Origin: Mycobacterium sp. GA-1285 | GTDB lineage: Bacteria > Actinomycetota > Actinomycetes > Mycobacteriales > Mycobacteriaceae | Direction: 5' to 3' | Assembly (NCBI RefSeq): GCF_001499905.1 | Contig: NZ_LQIS01000001.1 | Span: 248,001-312,000, forward strand | DNA length: 64,000 nt | In this document: positions 45,958-53,371 of the stretch, piece after piece | Layout: the number at the start of each line of letters is the position of its first letter | How positions within the stretch are numbered: the first letter of the stretch is position 1 | Program-made: the position numbers and the translations under genes | The notes under the pieces: model-generated | What the model was told of the DNA's origin: nothing | Seen by the model: only the letters and a program-made list of their open reading frames with translations | Database searches by the model: none

Positions 45958-47157
45958 TCAGGATCCACACCTCTGTCGCCGCTCACGGCCGTTGAGTGGG
46001 ATTTCGGCCCGCACGCGCCAGAAACCGTTCTGGGGGCCGAGATCAATTGTCCCACCCAAGGTTTCGACGCGCTGGCGCATTCCTCGTAAGCCTCTGCCTT
46101 CAGACGTGACAGTGGAGAGAGGGACGTCTGCCATGTCGTTGACGACCTCGAGACTCGCCGTCGACGGTGTGATCGATAACGACACCGATGATCGTGACTC
46201 GGGGGCATGCTTGGCGATGTTCGCCAGCGATTCCTGAGTGATCCGGTACAGGGCCAGGCCCGTGGCGGCCGACACCCGGCCGGTCGGTCCGCCGACGTTG
46301 GAGGTGACCTTCAGGCCGGCCTTGACGAATCCGTCGACCAGAGGCGCTATGTCGTCGATGCCGGGCTCCGGAGCAATTGTCATCGGTGCGGTGTCGAGGA
46401 GTCCCACCGTTCTGCGGATGTCGGTCATGGCATGGCGCCCGAGATTCTCGGCGTGCTCGAGCGCCTCCACCGCGTCGTCGACGTCGCGGTCCTGCTGCAG
46501 CGCTCGACGAGCGCCGGTCACGTGCAGCAGCGTCACCGACAGCGAATGTGCGATGACATCGTGCACCTCGCGGGCGATCCGCCGACGTTCATCTGCCACG
46601 GCGTGCGCCGCGAGCGCCGCGTGCGCCTCCCGTTGCTCGAGCAGGAGCCGCTGCTGAGCCCGCATCAAGTACCCGACCAGCCAGCCCATGGCGACGAAAC
46701 TCAGATAAAGCGCAGCCGCGTCGAGCCGATGCGTCGCTGACGCCACCAGAAGCAAGCCGGCCGCCGACGCGGTCGCCAACAGCCCGACGGGAACACCGGC
46801 AACGGAGACGACATCGCCGACCATCAGCACCAGCAGGACAGGAGCGAAGTCGGCGTCGATGGGAGTGGCCGTGACGAACAACAGGAGCGCCGCCGCCGTC
46901 GACCAACACACCCACACCAGCCATGCGCTGTACTTGACGCCGAACACGAAGAACCGCGTCGCCGGGATGAGTGCGAGAGCCAACGCGACGAGCGCCGTGG
47001 GCAGGTCAGAGCGCGGACGCTGCAGCGCTGAAACGATTACGATCAACAGCACGCTGATGTTGGTCAACACGATGAACGACCACGTGAAGCCCAGCGGGAT
47101 CAACTCGCGGCGTCTGTTGAGCCCGTCCCGCACGTTCCGCGTCACCGCCGGGAGCAT
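45958..47157 (-). CDS. Two-component sensor histidine kinase (HisKA_3 type)
   Basis: A 399-residue membrane kinase. Five or six hydrophobic helices fill residues 20-165, with no large extracytoplasmic sensor, so it probably senses the membrane or a small molecule within it. The HisKA_3 box RRRIAREVHDVIAHSLSV contains the phosphorylated His199, and the HATPase region shows ALYRITQESLANIAKHA and GRGLRGMRQRV. It is co-transcribed with the response regulator (1-bp gap). Together they form a NarL-family system. Confidence 0.92.
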   Translation of the reverse strand: MLPAVTRNVRDGLNRRRELIPLGFTWSFIVLTNISVLLIVIVSALQRPRSDLPTALVALALALIPATRFFVFGVKYSAWLVWVCWSTAAALLLFVTATPIDADFAPVLLVLMVGDVVSVAGVPVGLLATASAAGLLLVASATHRLDAAALYLSFVAMGWLVGYLMRAQQRLLLEQREAHAALAAHAVADERRRIAREVHDVIAHSLSVTLLHVTGARRALQQDRDVDDAVEALEHAENLGRHAMTDIRRTVGLLDTAPMTIAPEPGIDDIAPLVDGFVKAGLKVTSNVGGPTGRVSAATGLALYRITQESLANIAKHAPESRSSVSLSITPSTASLEVVNDMADVPLSTVTSEGRGLRGMRQRVETLGGTIDLGPQNGFWRVRAEIPLNGRERRQRCGS

Positions 47158-47289
47158 CGCATCATTCTAAGAGTGCTCGCAGCAAGCCACCTCCGTCTGG
47201 CGAAGGAACCATGCTCCACCTTCGGTAGGAGAAGGAAACCGGCCTTCGGCACGACGCGATGGACAGCGCCGCCTTCATAACGTCGAGTC

Positions 47290-47670
47290 ATGACATGGTC
47301 ACTGCTACATGAACGTATGGCCTTCATGGCCGATCTCATCGACTGCGCCGCGACAGATTGCGAGGCGGCGCTCTGCTTGGACGACAAGGCGGACGACGTA
47401 CGCCGGCTGTTCGGCACTGAGGAAGGGTTGCTGTTGTCGTTGCGGCAACGGTGGATCACAATGCTCGCCGCCAAACTCGACCAGGCCGAGTACGACAACG
47501 TGCCCGCCGAGCAGGTCCGCGCCGAACTGGCCGCCGCTCACCCTGGCTTGTTTGGGCTGCTCGAGGCCGGGGCCCGCCGGTCAGTGCGGATGCGATCGCT
47601 CGCTTCCGGCGATCAGCGCATCCTCGATCTCTACGCGGGCCCGCTCACCGCGCAGAGAACCATCGCGTGA
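47290..47670 (+). CDS. Hypothetical protein
   Basis: A 126-residue predominantly helical soluble protein (MTWSLLHERMAFMADLIDCA opening; LFGLLEAGARRSVRMRSLAS near the end). It has no signal, membrane segment or motif that I recognise. The MMPL transporter gene starts 27 bp later on the same strand, so the two are probably one transcript and this protein might be an accessory or regulator of the transporter. Base composition is like the neighbours. Confidence 0.6.
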   Translation: MTWSLLHERMAFMADLIDCAATDCEAALCLDDKADDVRRLFGTEEGLLLSLRQRWITMLAAKLDQAEYDNVPAEQVRAELAAAHPGLFGLLEAGARRSVRMRSLASGDQRILDLYAGPLTAQRTIA

Positions 47671-47697
47671 CACGTAGCCTCGTCGAAGCGGCAACCC

Positions 47698-49869
47698 ATG
47701 CAACGTTGGGCCGATCTGGTTACGCGCCGAGCCCGATGGCTCGTGGTGTGGTTCGCATGTGCAACCGCGGCGCTCGGCGTCTACGGAGCCGAGGTTTACG
47801 ACCACCTCAGCGCCGGGGGCTTCGACAACCCGGGCAGTGAATCCGCAAGAGCCGCAACGGTTGAGCGGGAAGTCTTCGGCAGTCGCTCTGCGGATGTGTC
47901 AGCTCTGTACTCGAGCGCCACGGCGCCGGCCACCTCCCCAGTGGTCGAATCTGAGGTGCGCCGGATAGTCCAGCAGCTCGACCGTGACGCGGTCACCTCG
48001 GTGCTCACCTACTACGACACGGGGGACCTACGGCTGCTCAGCCAAAACGGTCAGATCACGCAGGTGATCGTCTCGTTGGCCGGCGACAGCCAAGACGCGA
48101 AGATGGCGAACTATGAGCGGATCGAGGGTCAACTTCGCTCCCCTCAGCTCGACACGCAGCTCACCGGCATCTGGCCGGTCTATGCCGATGCACAGGAACG
48201 AAGCGACACCGACGCCAAGCGGGCCGAGGTGTACTCCCTGCCCATCGTCATTGCCCTGTGCCTGTTGATCTTCGGCAGCGTGATCGCCGCCTTGATGCCC
48301 GCCTTGATCGGCGTGGTCGCGATCGTCGGGGCAACAGCCAGCGTGCGGCTGCTCACCGAGTTCACCGAGGTATCGATCTTCAGCGTCAACATCATCACTC
48401 TGCTGGGCTTGGGTCTGGCCGTCGACTATGCGCTGTTCATGGTCGGCCGTTTCCGTGAAGAACTCGCCGCCGCCCACGGCGACGACTGCGATGCGGTCCC
48501 CGCGGCGATTCACCGAACGTTGGCGACGGCCGGACGCACCGTCATGTTCTCCGGACTCACCGTCGCGGCCGCACTGTCGTCACTGCTTTTCTTTCCGCAG
48601 GTTTACCTGCGATCCATGGCATATGGCGGCATCGCCGCGGTACTCGTCGCAATGATCGCCGCGCTCTCGATCCTGCCCGCCGTGTTGACGCTCCTCGGAC
48701 GCAGGATCGATGCCGGTCGCGTCTTTCGTCGGCGACCGGTTGAGCAAGGACGTGCCTGGTGGGCGACGTGGGCCCGCGCCGTCATGCGTCGACCAATGGT
48801 CACGGTGCTCGTGGTTCTCGTCGTGCTGGGAACTCTTGGTTGGCCGTTCCTGTCGTCGAGTTGGGGCGGTATCGACTACCGCGTCCTGCCGTCCGATGCA
48901 CCCGCTCACCGCGCGGCCGACACCCTTATCAGTCAGTTTGGTGGAGACGAAACCTCCGCGGCCACCGTGGTGCTCCAGCGCGCCGGCGAACCTGAAGCGG
49001 CAGCGGTCGTCAACGACCTGGCTGAGGTGCCCGACGTTGTCGAGGTGCGGCCGGTAGCCGAGGACGGCGATCACCGGCTCCTCCAAGTGCACTGGAACGG
49101 CAACAGTCAAAGCGAGGCGTCCCGCGCGGTCATCGACCAGCTACGCGCGATCGATCCTCCCGGCGATGCCACCGCATTGGTGGGCGGCACGACCGCCGAA
49201 ACCGTCGATCTGCTCGACTCCTTGCGCCGAACTCTTCCGTGGATGGCGGTGTTCGCCTCGCTGGTGATGCTCGGCCTGTTGTTCATGGCGTTTGGCTCAG
49301 TTGTGTTGCCGGTCAAGGCGATTCTGATGAACGCTGCGTCGCTGACTGCCTCGTTCGGTGTGGTGACGTGGATCTTCGCCGACGGCCACCTGGAAGGGCT
49401 GTTGCGCTTCGAGTCGCAGGGCTTCCTCGATGCCACCCAGCCGGTGGTGATGCTCGCCGTACTGTTCGGGCTGTCGATGGACTACGAAGTGTTCCTCCTG
49501 TCGCGGATCCACGAACAGTGGCGGCTGACGGGCGACAACACGCACTCGGTCGCCGCGGGTGTTCAGCTCACCGGACGGATCATCACCAACGCTGCCCTAC
49601 TGCTGGCCGTGGTGATCGGCGCCTTCGCGATGTCCGGATTGGTGTTCATGAAGCTCATCGGCGTGGGCATGATGGTGGCGCTGTTGATCGACGCCACCGT
49701 GGTACGGGCGGTGCTGGTGCCCGCCACAATGGCACTGCTGGGCAGATGGAATTGGTGGGCTCCCCCACCGCTGGCCCGGTTCTGGGAACGCTACCGGCGG
49801 AGGCCGGAAGGGGGTTTTTATGCACCACAGGAAGCGGACCAGCCGGCGTCGACTTCGTCCACTCGCTGA
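47698..49869 (+). CDS. MMPL family RND transporter
   Basis: A 723-residue proton-driven exporter with the MMPL layout of two repeats, each an extracytoplasmic porter domain and a membrane bundle. Residues needed for proton relay are visible as Asp-Tyr pairs in GLGLAVDYALFMVGRFREE and FGLSMDYEVFLLSRIHEQW. The size is that of the smaller MmpL/YdfJ type (like MmpL3/11 without a long C-terminal tail). Substrates of relatives are envelope lipids or drugs. The adjacent two-component system is the obvious candidate regulator. Confidence 0.93.
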   Translation: MQRWADLVTRRARWLVVWFACATAALGVYGAEVYDHLSAGGFDNPGSESARAATVEREVFGSRSADVSALYSSATAPATSPVVESEVRRIVQQLDRDAVTSVLTYYDTGDLRLLSQNGQITQVIVSLAGDSQDAKMANYERIEGQLRSPQLDTQLTGIWPVYADAQERSDTDAKRAEVYSLPIVIALCLLIFGSVIAALMPALIGVVAIVGATASVRLLTEFTEVSIFSVNIITLLGLGLAVDYALFMVGRFREELAAAHGDDCDAVPAAIHRTLATAGRTVMFSGLTVAAALSSLLFFPQVYLRSMAYGGIAAVLVAMIAALSILPAVLTLLGRRIDAGRVFRRRPVEQGRAWWATWARAVMRRPMVTVLVVLVVLGTLGWPFLSSSWGGIDYRVLPSDAPAHRAADTLISQFGGDETSAATVVLQRAGEPEAAAVVNDLAEVPDVVEVRPVAEDGDHRLLQVHWNGNSQSEASRAVIDQLRAIDPPGDATALVGGTTAETVDLLDSLRRTLPWMAVFASLVMLGLLFMAFGSVVLPVKAILMNAASLTASFGVVTWIFADGHLEGLLRFESQGFLDATQPVVMLAVLFGLSMDYEVFLLSRIHEQWRLTGDNTHSVAAGVQLTGRIITNAALLLAVVIGAFAMSGLVFMKLIGVGMMVALLIDATVVRAVLVPATMALLGRWNWWAPPPLARFWERYRRRPEGGFYAPQEADQPASTSSTR

Positions 49870-49884
49870 GCTTGCAACCCGGGA

Positions 49885-50397
49885 ATGCAGCGCCACATGA
49901 CTCGCAGCACCACGCGTCGCGGCGGGGCGCTCACCATGGCGACCTGCTGCTTCACTGCCTACACCGCCGTCATGCTGCGGCTCGAGCGGCGAATGCGACT
50001 CACCGGTGGGCCGGGAATCGTGCCGTTCGAGTTGGCGGGAAACCCGACTCGCGCCGCGCAGATCATGACCCGCTGGGGCCCCGACGGCCGGCGCGCCGCC
50101 CGGTTGTCGCTGTGGCTGGACTTCGGGTACATGTCGACCTACGGCGCGCTGACCGCGCTTCTGCTCGAGCATGTCCGCCGCATGCGCGGGCACCCCGCCG
50201 CTCTAACCGCCGTCGTGATCCCGGCCGTGGCGGCTGACGCAGTGGAGGGAGTGTCGTTACTCAAGGTCCTCGATGGCTCAGAGGTCGACGTGCATGCTCG
50301 TCGTGCTCGAAGTGCCGCCATCGTCAAGTTCGTTGTTCTCGGCTGCGCTATCGGCTACTGCCTCATCGGGGGATCCCATCGACTCGTCAGCGCGTAG
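49885..50397 (+). CDS. Membrane protein of unknown function
   Basis: A 170-residue protein with about three hydrophobic segments (LSLWLDFGYMSTYGALTALL; LTAVVIPAVAADAVEGVSLL; IVKFVVLGCAIGYCLI) and a conserved-looking core GIVPFELAGNPTRAAQIMTRW (here quoted in part: FELAGNPTRAAQIMTRW). The start could be ATG 49885 or 49897. It follows the MMPL gene by 15 bp on the same strand and overlaps the convergent tetR gene by 11 bp. No function can be assigned. Confidence 0.7.
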   Translation: MQRHMTRSTTRRGGALTMATCCFTAYTAVMLRLERRMRLTGGPGIVPFELAGNPTRAAQIMTRWGPDGRRAARLSLWLDFGYMSTYGALTALLLEHVRRMRGHPAALTAVVIPAVAADAVEGVSLLKVLDGSEVDVHARRARSAAIVKFVVLGCAIGYCLIGGSHRLVSA

Positions 50398-50971
50398 AGC
50401 GTGGAGCGAGTCCGCCCACCAGGAGGTCGACGAGTTGCGCCGCGAAGGCACGGTCGAGCGGACGGTCGATGATCGTTGCCCGGGCCAGCGCGGTGCCCAG
50501 GAAGGCGTCGATCACCAGCGACAGGTCGAAGTCGTCACGAATCTGTCCGCGCCGCTGGGCACGTTTCAGCAAGTCATGGACGCGCGCGTATTCCGGCTCC
50601 ACCACTCGACTGCGAACTAGTCGTGTCGACTCAGCGCTGGCCGACAGATCGGCCAGCATGCCGGGCAAGGCGGCCCGCGCCTCCGGTGCGGCGAATTCCG
50701 CGACCGCCCACTCGTAGGCCTCGAGCAGGTCGGTGACCACGTCACCGGTATCCGGGATGGAAAGCGCCTTCGTCTTACCGAAGACCGCCTCGAACACCAG
50801 CGCCAACTTGGTCGGATAGCGCAGGTACAGAGTCGGCTTGCTCACCCGTGCGCGCGCAGCGACGGCTTCCATCGACAATCCCGGGTAGCCGACCTCGAGG
50901 AGCAACTCGCGCGCGGCCGTCATGATCGCCGCGTCGATTGCGGGATTTCTTGGTCTTCCCCGTGGCTTCAC
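50387..50971 (-). CDS. TetR family transcriptional regulator
   Basis: A 194-residue regulator. The helix-turn-helix is MEAVAARARVSKPTLYLRYP (about residues 34-53), and the C-terminal half is the TetR_C_11-like helical domain. The GTG start (MKPRGRPRNP) lies 5 nt from a strong operator-like dyad (50977-50997). It is divergent from the gene at 51018, which it probably represses. It faces the MMPL operon convergently. Confidence 0.9.
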   Translation of the reverse strand: MKPRGRPRNPAIDAAIMTAARELLLEVGYPGLSMEAVAARARVSKPTLYLRYPTKLALVFEAVFGKTKALSIPDTGDVVTDLLEAYEWAVAEFAAPEARAALPGMLADLSASAESTRLVRSRVVEPEYARVHDLLKRAQRRGQIRDDFDLSLVIDAFLGTALARATIIDRPLDRAFAAQLVDLLVGGLAPRSTR

Positions 50972-50976
50972 AGCGT

Positions 50977-50997
50977 CGTATCATATACGGTACGTAT
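50977..50997. promoter_or_regulatory. TetR operator with three alternating half-sites
   Basis: CGTAT-cat-ATACG-gta-CGTAT consists of two overlapping perfect dyads that share the central half-site. It lies between the divergent tetR (start 50971) and the gene at 51018, where it would cover both promoters. Two staggered TetR dimers could bind. Confidence 0.65.
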
Positions 50998-51017
50998 AGA
51001 AAACTAAGGGAGGGGCG

Positions 51018-51500
51018 ATGTCTCCAACCGAAATTCCAACCCAGAAACCGCGGGCACACCGCCGTCCTGTCCCGGCCGAGCCTTTGGTGGAAGGCGGGTA
51101 CGATTACGCGGACGCGTTCGAAGTCGAAGTGGCCGAGTCGGATTCGCGGGTAGCCGAACAGTTCATGCGTGACGCACTGGAACGCTCGGCGCCGGCGCTG
51201 CGATCGCTCGTCCTATTGGTGCACCGACACGTTTTGAGATTTCGATTGGGCCCACTCGCGGCACCCGACCACGTGCTGGGCTGGCGGATACTGACGTCCG
51301 AACCCGACGTGGTGCAGTTGGAGGCGCAGGGACCCATCGGTCGCGGCGTTCTCGTGCTGCGCCGCGTCACGCCGGCCCGTGGCGTGCTCTCGACCTTCGT
51401 CTTCTTCAGGCACCCGGTGGCCCCGGTGATTTGGACCATCGTCGGACCCGCGCACCGCAGGGTCGCGCCGTACTTGATGGAGCGCACGGTGTCTCGGTGA
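51018..51500 (+). CDS. Protein of unknown function under TetR control
   Basis: A 160-residue soluble protein with an N-terminal YDYADAFEVEV segment, then mixed alpha/beta sequence with GWRILTSEPDVVQLEAQGPI and a C-terminal VAPVIWTIVGPAHRRVAPYL. The pattern recalls DUF2867/SRPBCC-like ligand-binding proteins, but I cannot name the family with confidence. The ATG follows a GGGAGGGG site. Divergence from a TetR gene across a strong operator suggests an inducible function, perhaps in handling the inducing compound. Confidence 0.75.
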   Translation: MSPTEIPTQKPRAHRRPVPAEPLVEGGYDYADAFEVEVAESDSRVAEQFMRDALERSAPALRSLVLLVHRHVLRFRLGPLAAPDHVLGWRILTSEPDVVQLEAQGPIGRGVLVLRRVTPARGVLSTFVFFRHPVAPVIWTIVGPAHRRVAPYLMERTVSR

Positions 51501-51691
51501 CGTGGACCGACACTGTGCAGCGCCGAATGATAACGAACAGGCGGTGGAAACGCCGGACGTGCGGTCTCCGACGTCCCTCGGCTGATGCCGTCACCAGCAC
51601 GGCCCGCTGACCGGTGGAAGCCGAACGAGATCGGTTTGATTGCGACACCCGGAGTCGCCCGGGGCGCGCCCCCCACGACGACGAAACCCCG

Positions 51692-51976
51692 CTAGATTGA
51701 CCCCAGATTGAGCGACCCGAGGTTGAGCGAACCCGGCCACAGCGAACCCGGCGACAGCGACGGTCCCGACGTGCACAACACCATGCCGGGTGTGGCGAAA
51801 GCGGAGTCACAGCCGCACAACTGCACGCCGTTGATGACGCCACAGCCGGGTCCTGCCGGGGCGGGTATAACAGGCGATGGGACGGCATTGGCCACACCCC
51901 CCGCGCCTAGTCCCAGAACGCTGAAGCCCGAGGCGCAAGCGAATACGACCGCAAAAATGGTGTTCTTGAACTTCAC
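51692..51976 (-). CDS. Small secreted protein with GSLNL-type repeats
   Basis: A 94-residue protein with a signal peptide (MKFKNTIFAVVFACASGFSV; cleavage near VANA-VP) and a mature part with four cysteines (GPGCGV, QLCGCD, VLCTSG). The last 22 residues consist of pentapeptide-like units (GSLWP GSLNL GSLNL) encoded by 15-bp repeats. The GTG start has an AGGGG site. The function is unknown; the repeated Gly-Ser-Leu tail could be a short beta structure. Confidence 0.7.
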   Translation of the reverse strand: MKFKNTIFAVVFACASGFSVLGLGAGGVANAVPSPVIPAPAGPGCGVINGVQLCGCDSAFATPGMVLCTSGPSLSPGSLWPGSLNLGSLNLGSI

Positions 51977-52315
51977 GGCGCACCCCTATTAGTTCCAGAC
52001 AGCACGGACCACTCCGAAACTGCTCTCTCTTATGCTGCACTTGTTGAGGGCACATAGGAACCCAGTTCCCGATTTTCGCCAGTTGCTGCGACCGCAGACC
52101 CCGCCAGCACCGGAATCACCCGCGGTACCGCGGCGCGCGGTCACAGGTCGCGGTACTGCTTTGCTGGTGACGTCGGCGCCGGCGGCCATTGCGGGCCCGC
52201 GTCGACGTAGCGGATGCGGAGCCGGGGCCGGATCCACCCCGATCTTGCTGGACTGCTCGACCGCGGTATTCAACGCCGACTTGGCCACCAAGTGAAGGCA
52301 AAACACCATCTGACG
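51977..52315. other. Intergenic stretch without a supported gene
   Basis: These 339 bp separate the small secreted-protein gene from tRNA-Met. Short open frames exist on both strands (52032-52295 plus, 51989-52309 minus) but have no good start, family or codon bias that I can support. It includes a GC-rich imperfect dyad around 52120-52165 (GCGGTACCGCGG and CGCGGTACTGC). It may hold remnants near an island junction. Confidence 0.5.
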
Positions 52316-52389
52316 TGGGGCGGGCGGGGCTCGAACCCGCGACCAACGGATTATGAGTCCGCGGCTCTAACCGACTGAGCTACCGCCCC
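52316..52389 (-). tRNA. tRNA-Met (anticodon CAT)
   Basis: The reverse complement gives acceptor GGGGCGG/CCGCCCC, D-arm GCTC/GAGC, anticodon stem GCGGA/TCCGT with loop CTCATAA (anticodon CAT), T-arm GCGGG-TTCGAGC-CCCGC and discriminator A. A CAT anticodon can also belong to tRNA-Ile2 (lysidine-modified), but the body looks like elongator Met. Its 3' half is repeated at 44277-44313. Confidence 0.93.
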
Positions 52390-52427
52390 CGGCGCGCTGC
52401 GCGGCAACCATCGTCCCACATCGTGAT

Positions 52428-52500
52428 GTGCCCACCTCTCAGCGACTATTTCGCTCCCAGCGATTCTTTCGCTCAGAGGTGGGCACCCAGACTGGTGCCC
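52428..52500. repeat. Nested and mutually exclusive hairpins
   Basis: GTGCCCACCTCT (52428-52439) pairs perfectly with AGAGGTGGGCAC (52475-52486). The 35-nt loop consists of two 17-bp direct repeats (52440-52456, 52458-52474), each with an inner AGCGA/TCGCT stem. A second perfect stem GGGCACC-cagact-GGTGCCC (52481-52500) shares GGGCAC with the large one, so only one can form. The element starts 12 bp after the stop of the AhpD-like gene and probably terminates that operon. Confidence 0.85.
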
Positions 52501-52512
52501 TTCCCGCGGCCG

Positions 52513-53364
52513 TCACGCGATGTCTGCGTACACCGGCTGCCCGTCGTCGCCGATCGAGTAGCGGTCGGTGCCTGACGCCACCCGCGGGGCGTCGGCCCCC
52601 AGCGATACGGCGATCTTGTTGCACGCGTTGCGCATGACGTCCAGCGTCAGCTCGAACGCCTGCTTCTCCGAGAAATGGTGCCGCACCCCCGCCGCCACCT
52701 CCACTCCGATGCTCGCCGGCGACCAGATCAGCGCATCGACGTACCGCAGCGCCGACTTCTGCGCTTCGGTCAGGTTCTCGGCGGATTCGTAGTCCTCGAT
52801 CTGCCCGTACATGTCCTCCGACCCGCCCGAGTCCAGTGCGTCGCGGTCGCGAAGCGACTTGCACAGCCGGCAGTGGTGCTGCGCCGCACCCCGCAACCGT
52901 ACGATCTCGGCCGTCACCGGGTCGAGCGACCGCAAGCGTGCCACCGCCGGCGCGAACCCGTTGAGCAGCGCGTCGACGGGGTCGGACTCGTGGTTCCATT
53001 CGACGACGCTGACGTAGCCAGGTCGGCCCAACCCCAGCGCCTCACATCCCGCCCACACCCGCGGCACGAAGTCCGCGATGAAGATCGTCGTCACTGTGCG
53101 AAAGGCGTTGTCGCCCACGGTCGCCAATAGTCGCTTCCGTTGGTTGTCGCCGATACCGGACACATCCGTCGCGAACTGCTCCGCGAACGCCGCCACCACC
53201 CGGTCGGCTTCGGTGGATTCTTCGATCAGGTCGACTTCCACCGCCAGCGGCGGCAACGACAGCGACCTGCCGCACGTCAACCGGATCAGCGTGTCCCGTC
53301 GGCTGTCACCCGACGACATCGCCACCAAGCCGGCGATCCGATCGGCAAGCTCATCAGCGCCCAC
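52513..53364 (-). CDS. AhpD-like/carboxymuconolactone decarboxylase family protein
   Basis: A 283-residue protein of the AhpD-like fold with the redox-type CxxC motif in HHCRLCKSLRD (C-terminal half), followed by LTEAQKSALRYVDALIW. Family members act as alkylhydroperoxidases or decarboxylases. The GTG at 53364 is 7 bp after the stop of the TldE-like gene and is used as the start; an ATG at 53319 is possible. It is the last gene of the ECF-TldD-TldE run and is followed by a strong hairpin. Confidence 0.82.
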   Translation of the reverse strand: MGADELADRIAGLVAMSSGDSRRDTLIRLTCGRSLSLPPLAVEVDLIEESTEADRVVAAFAEQFATDVSGIGDNQRKRLLATVGDNAFRTVTTIFIADFVPRVWAGCEALGLGRPGYVSVVEWNHESDPVDALLNGFAPAVARLRSLDPVTAEIVRLRGAAQHHCRLCKSLRDRDALDSGGSEDMYGQIEDYESAENLTEAQKSALRYVDALIWSPASIGVEVAAGVRHHFSEKQAFELTLDVMRNACNKIAVSLGADAPRVASGTDRYSIGDDGQPVYADIA

Positions 53365-53371
53365 GCAATGA

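Noticed and set aside
47158..47289. Possible riboswitch upstream of the small protein preceding MMPL
   Set aside because: Only short C/T-rich motifs; no conserved block order recognised.
51989..52309. 106-residue minus-strand frame and 87-residue plus-strand frame before tRNA-Met
   Set aside because: No convincing start, family or composition; both strands are equally open.
44277..52354. Prophage in the tRNA-bounded interval
   Set aside because: No integrase, terminase, capsid or other phage genes are seen; only the repeat geometry supports an island.
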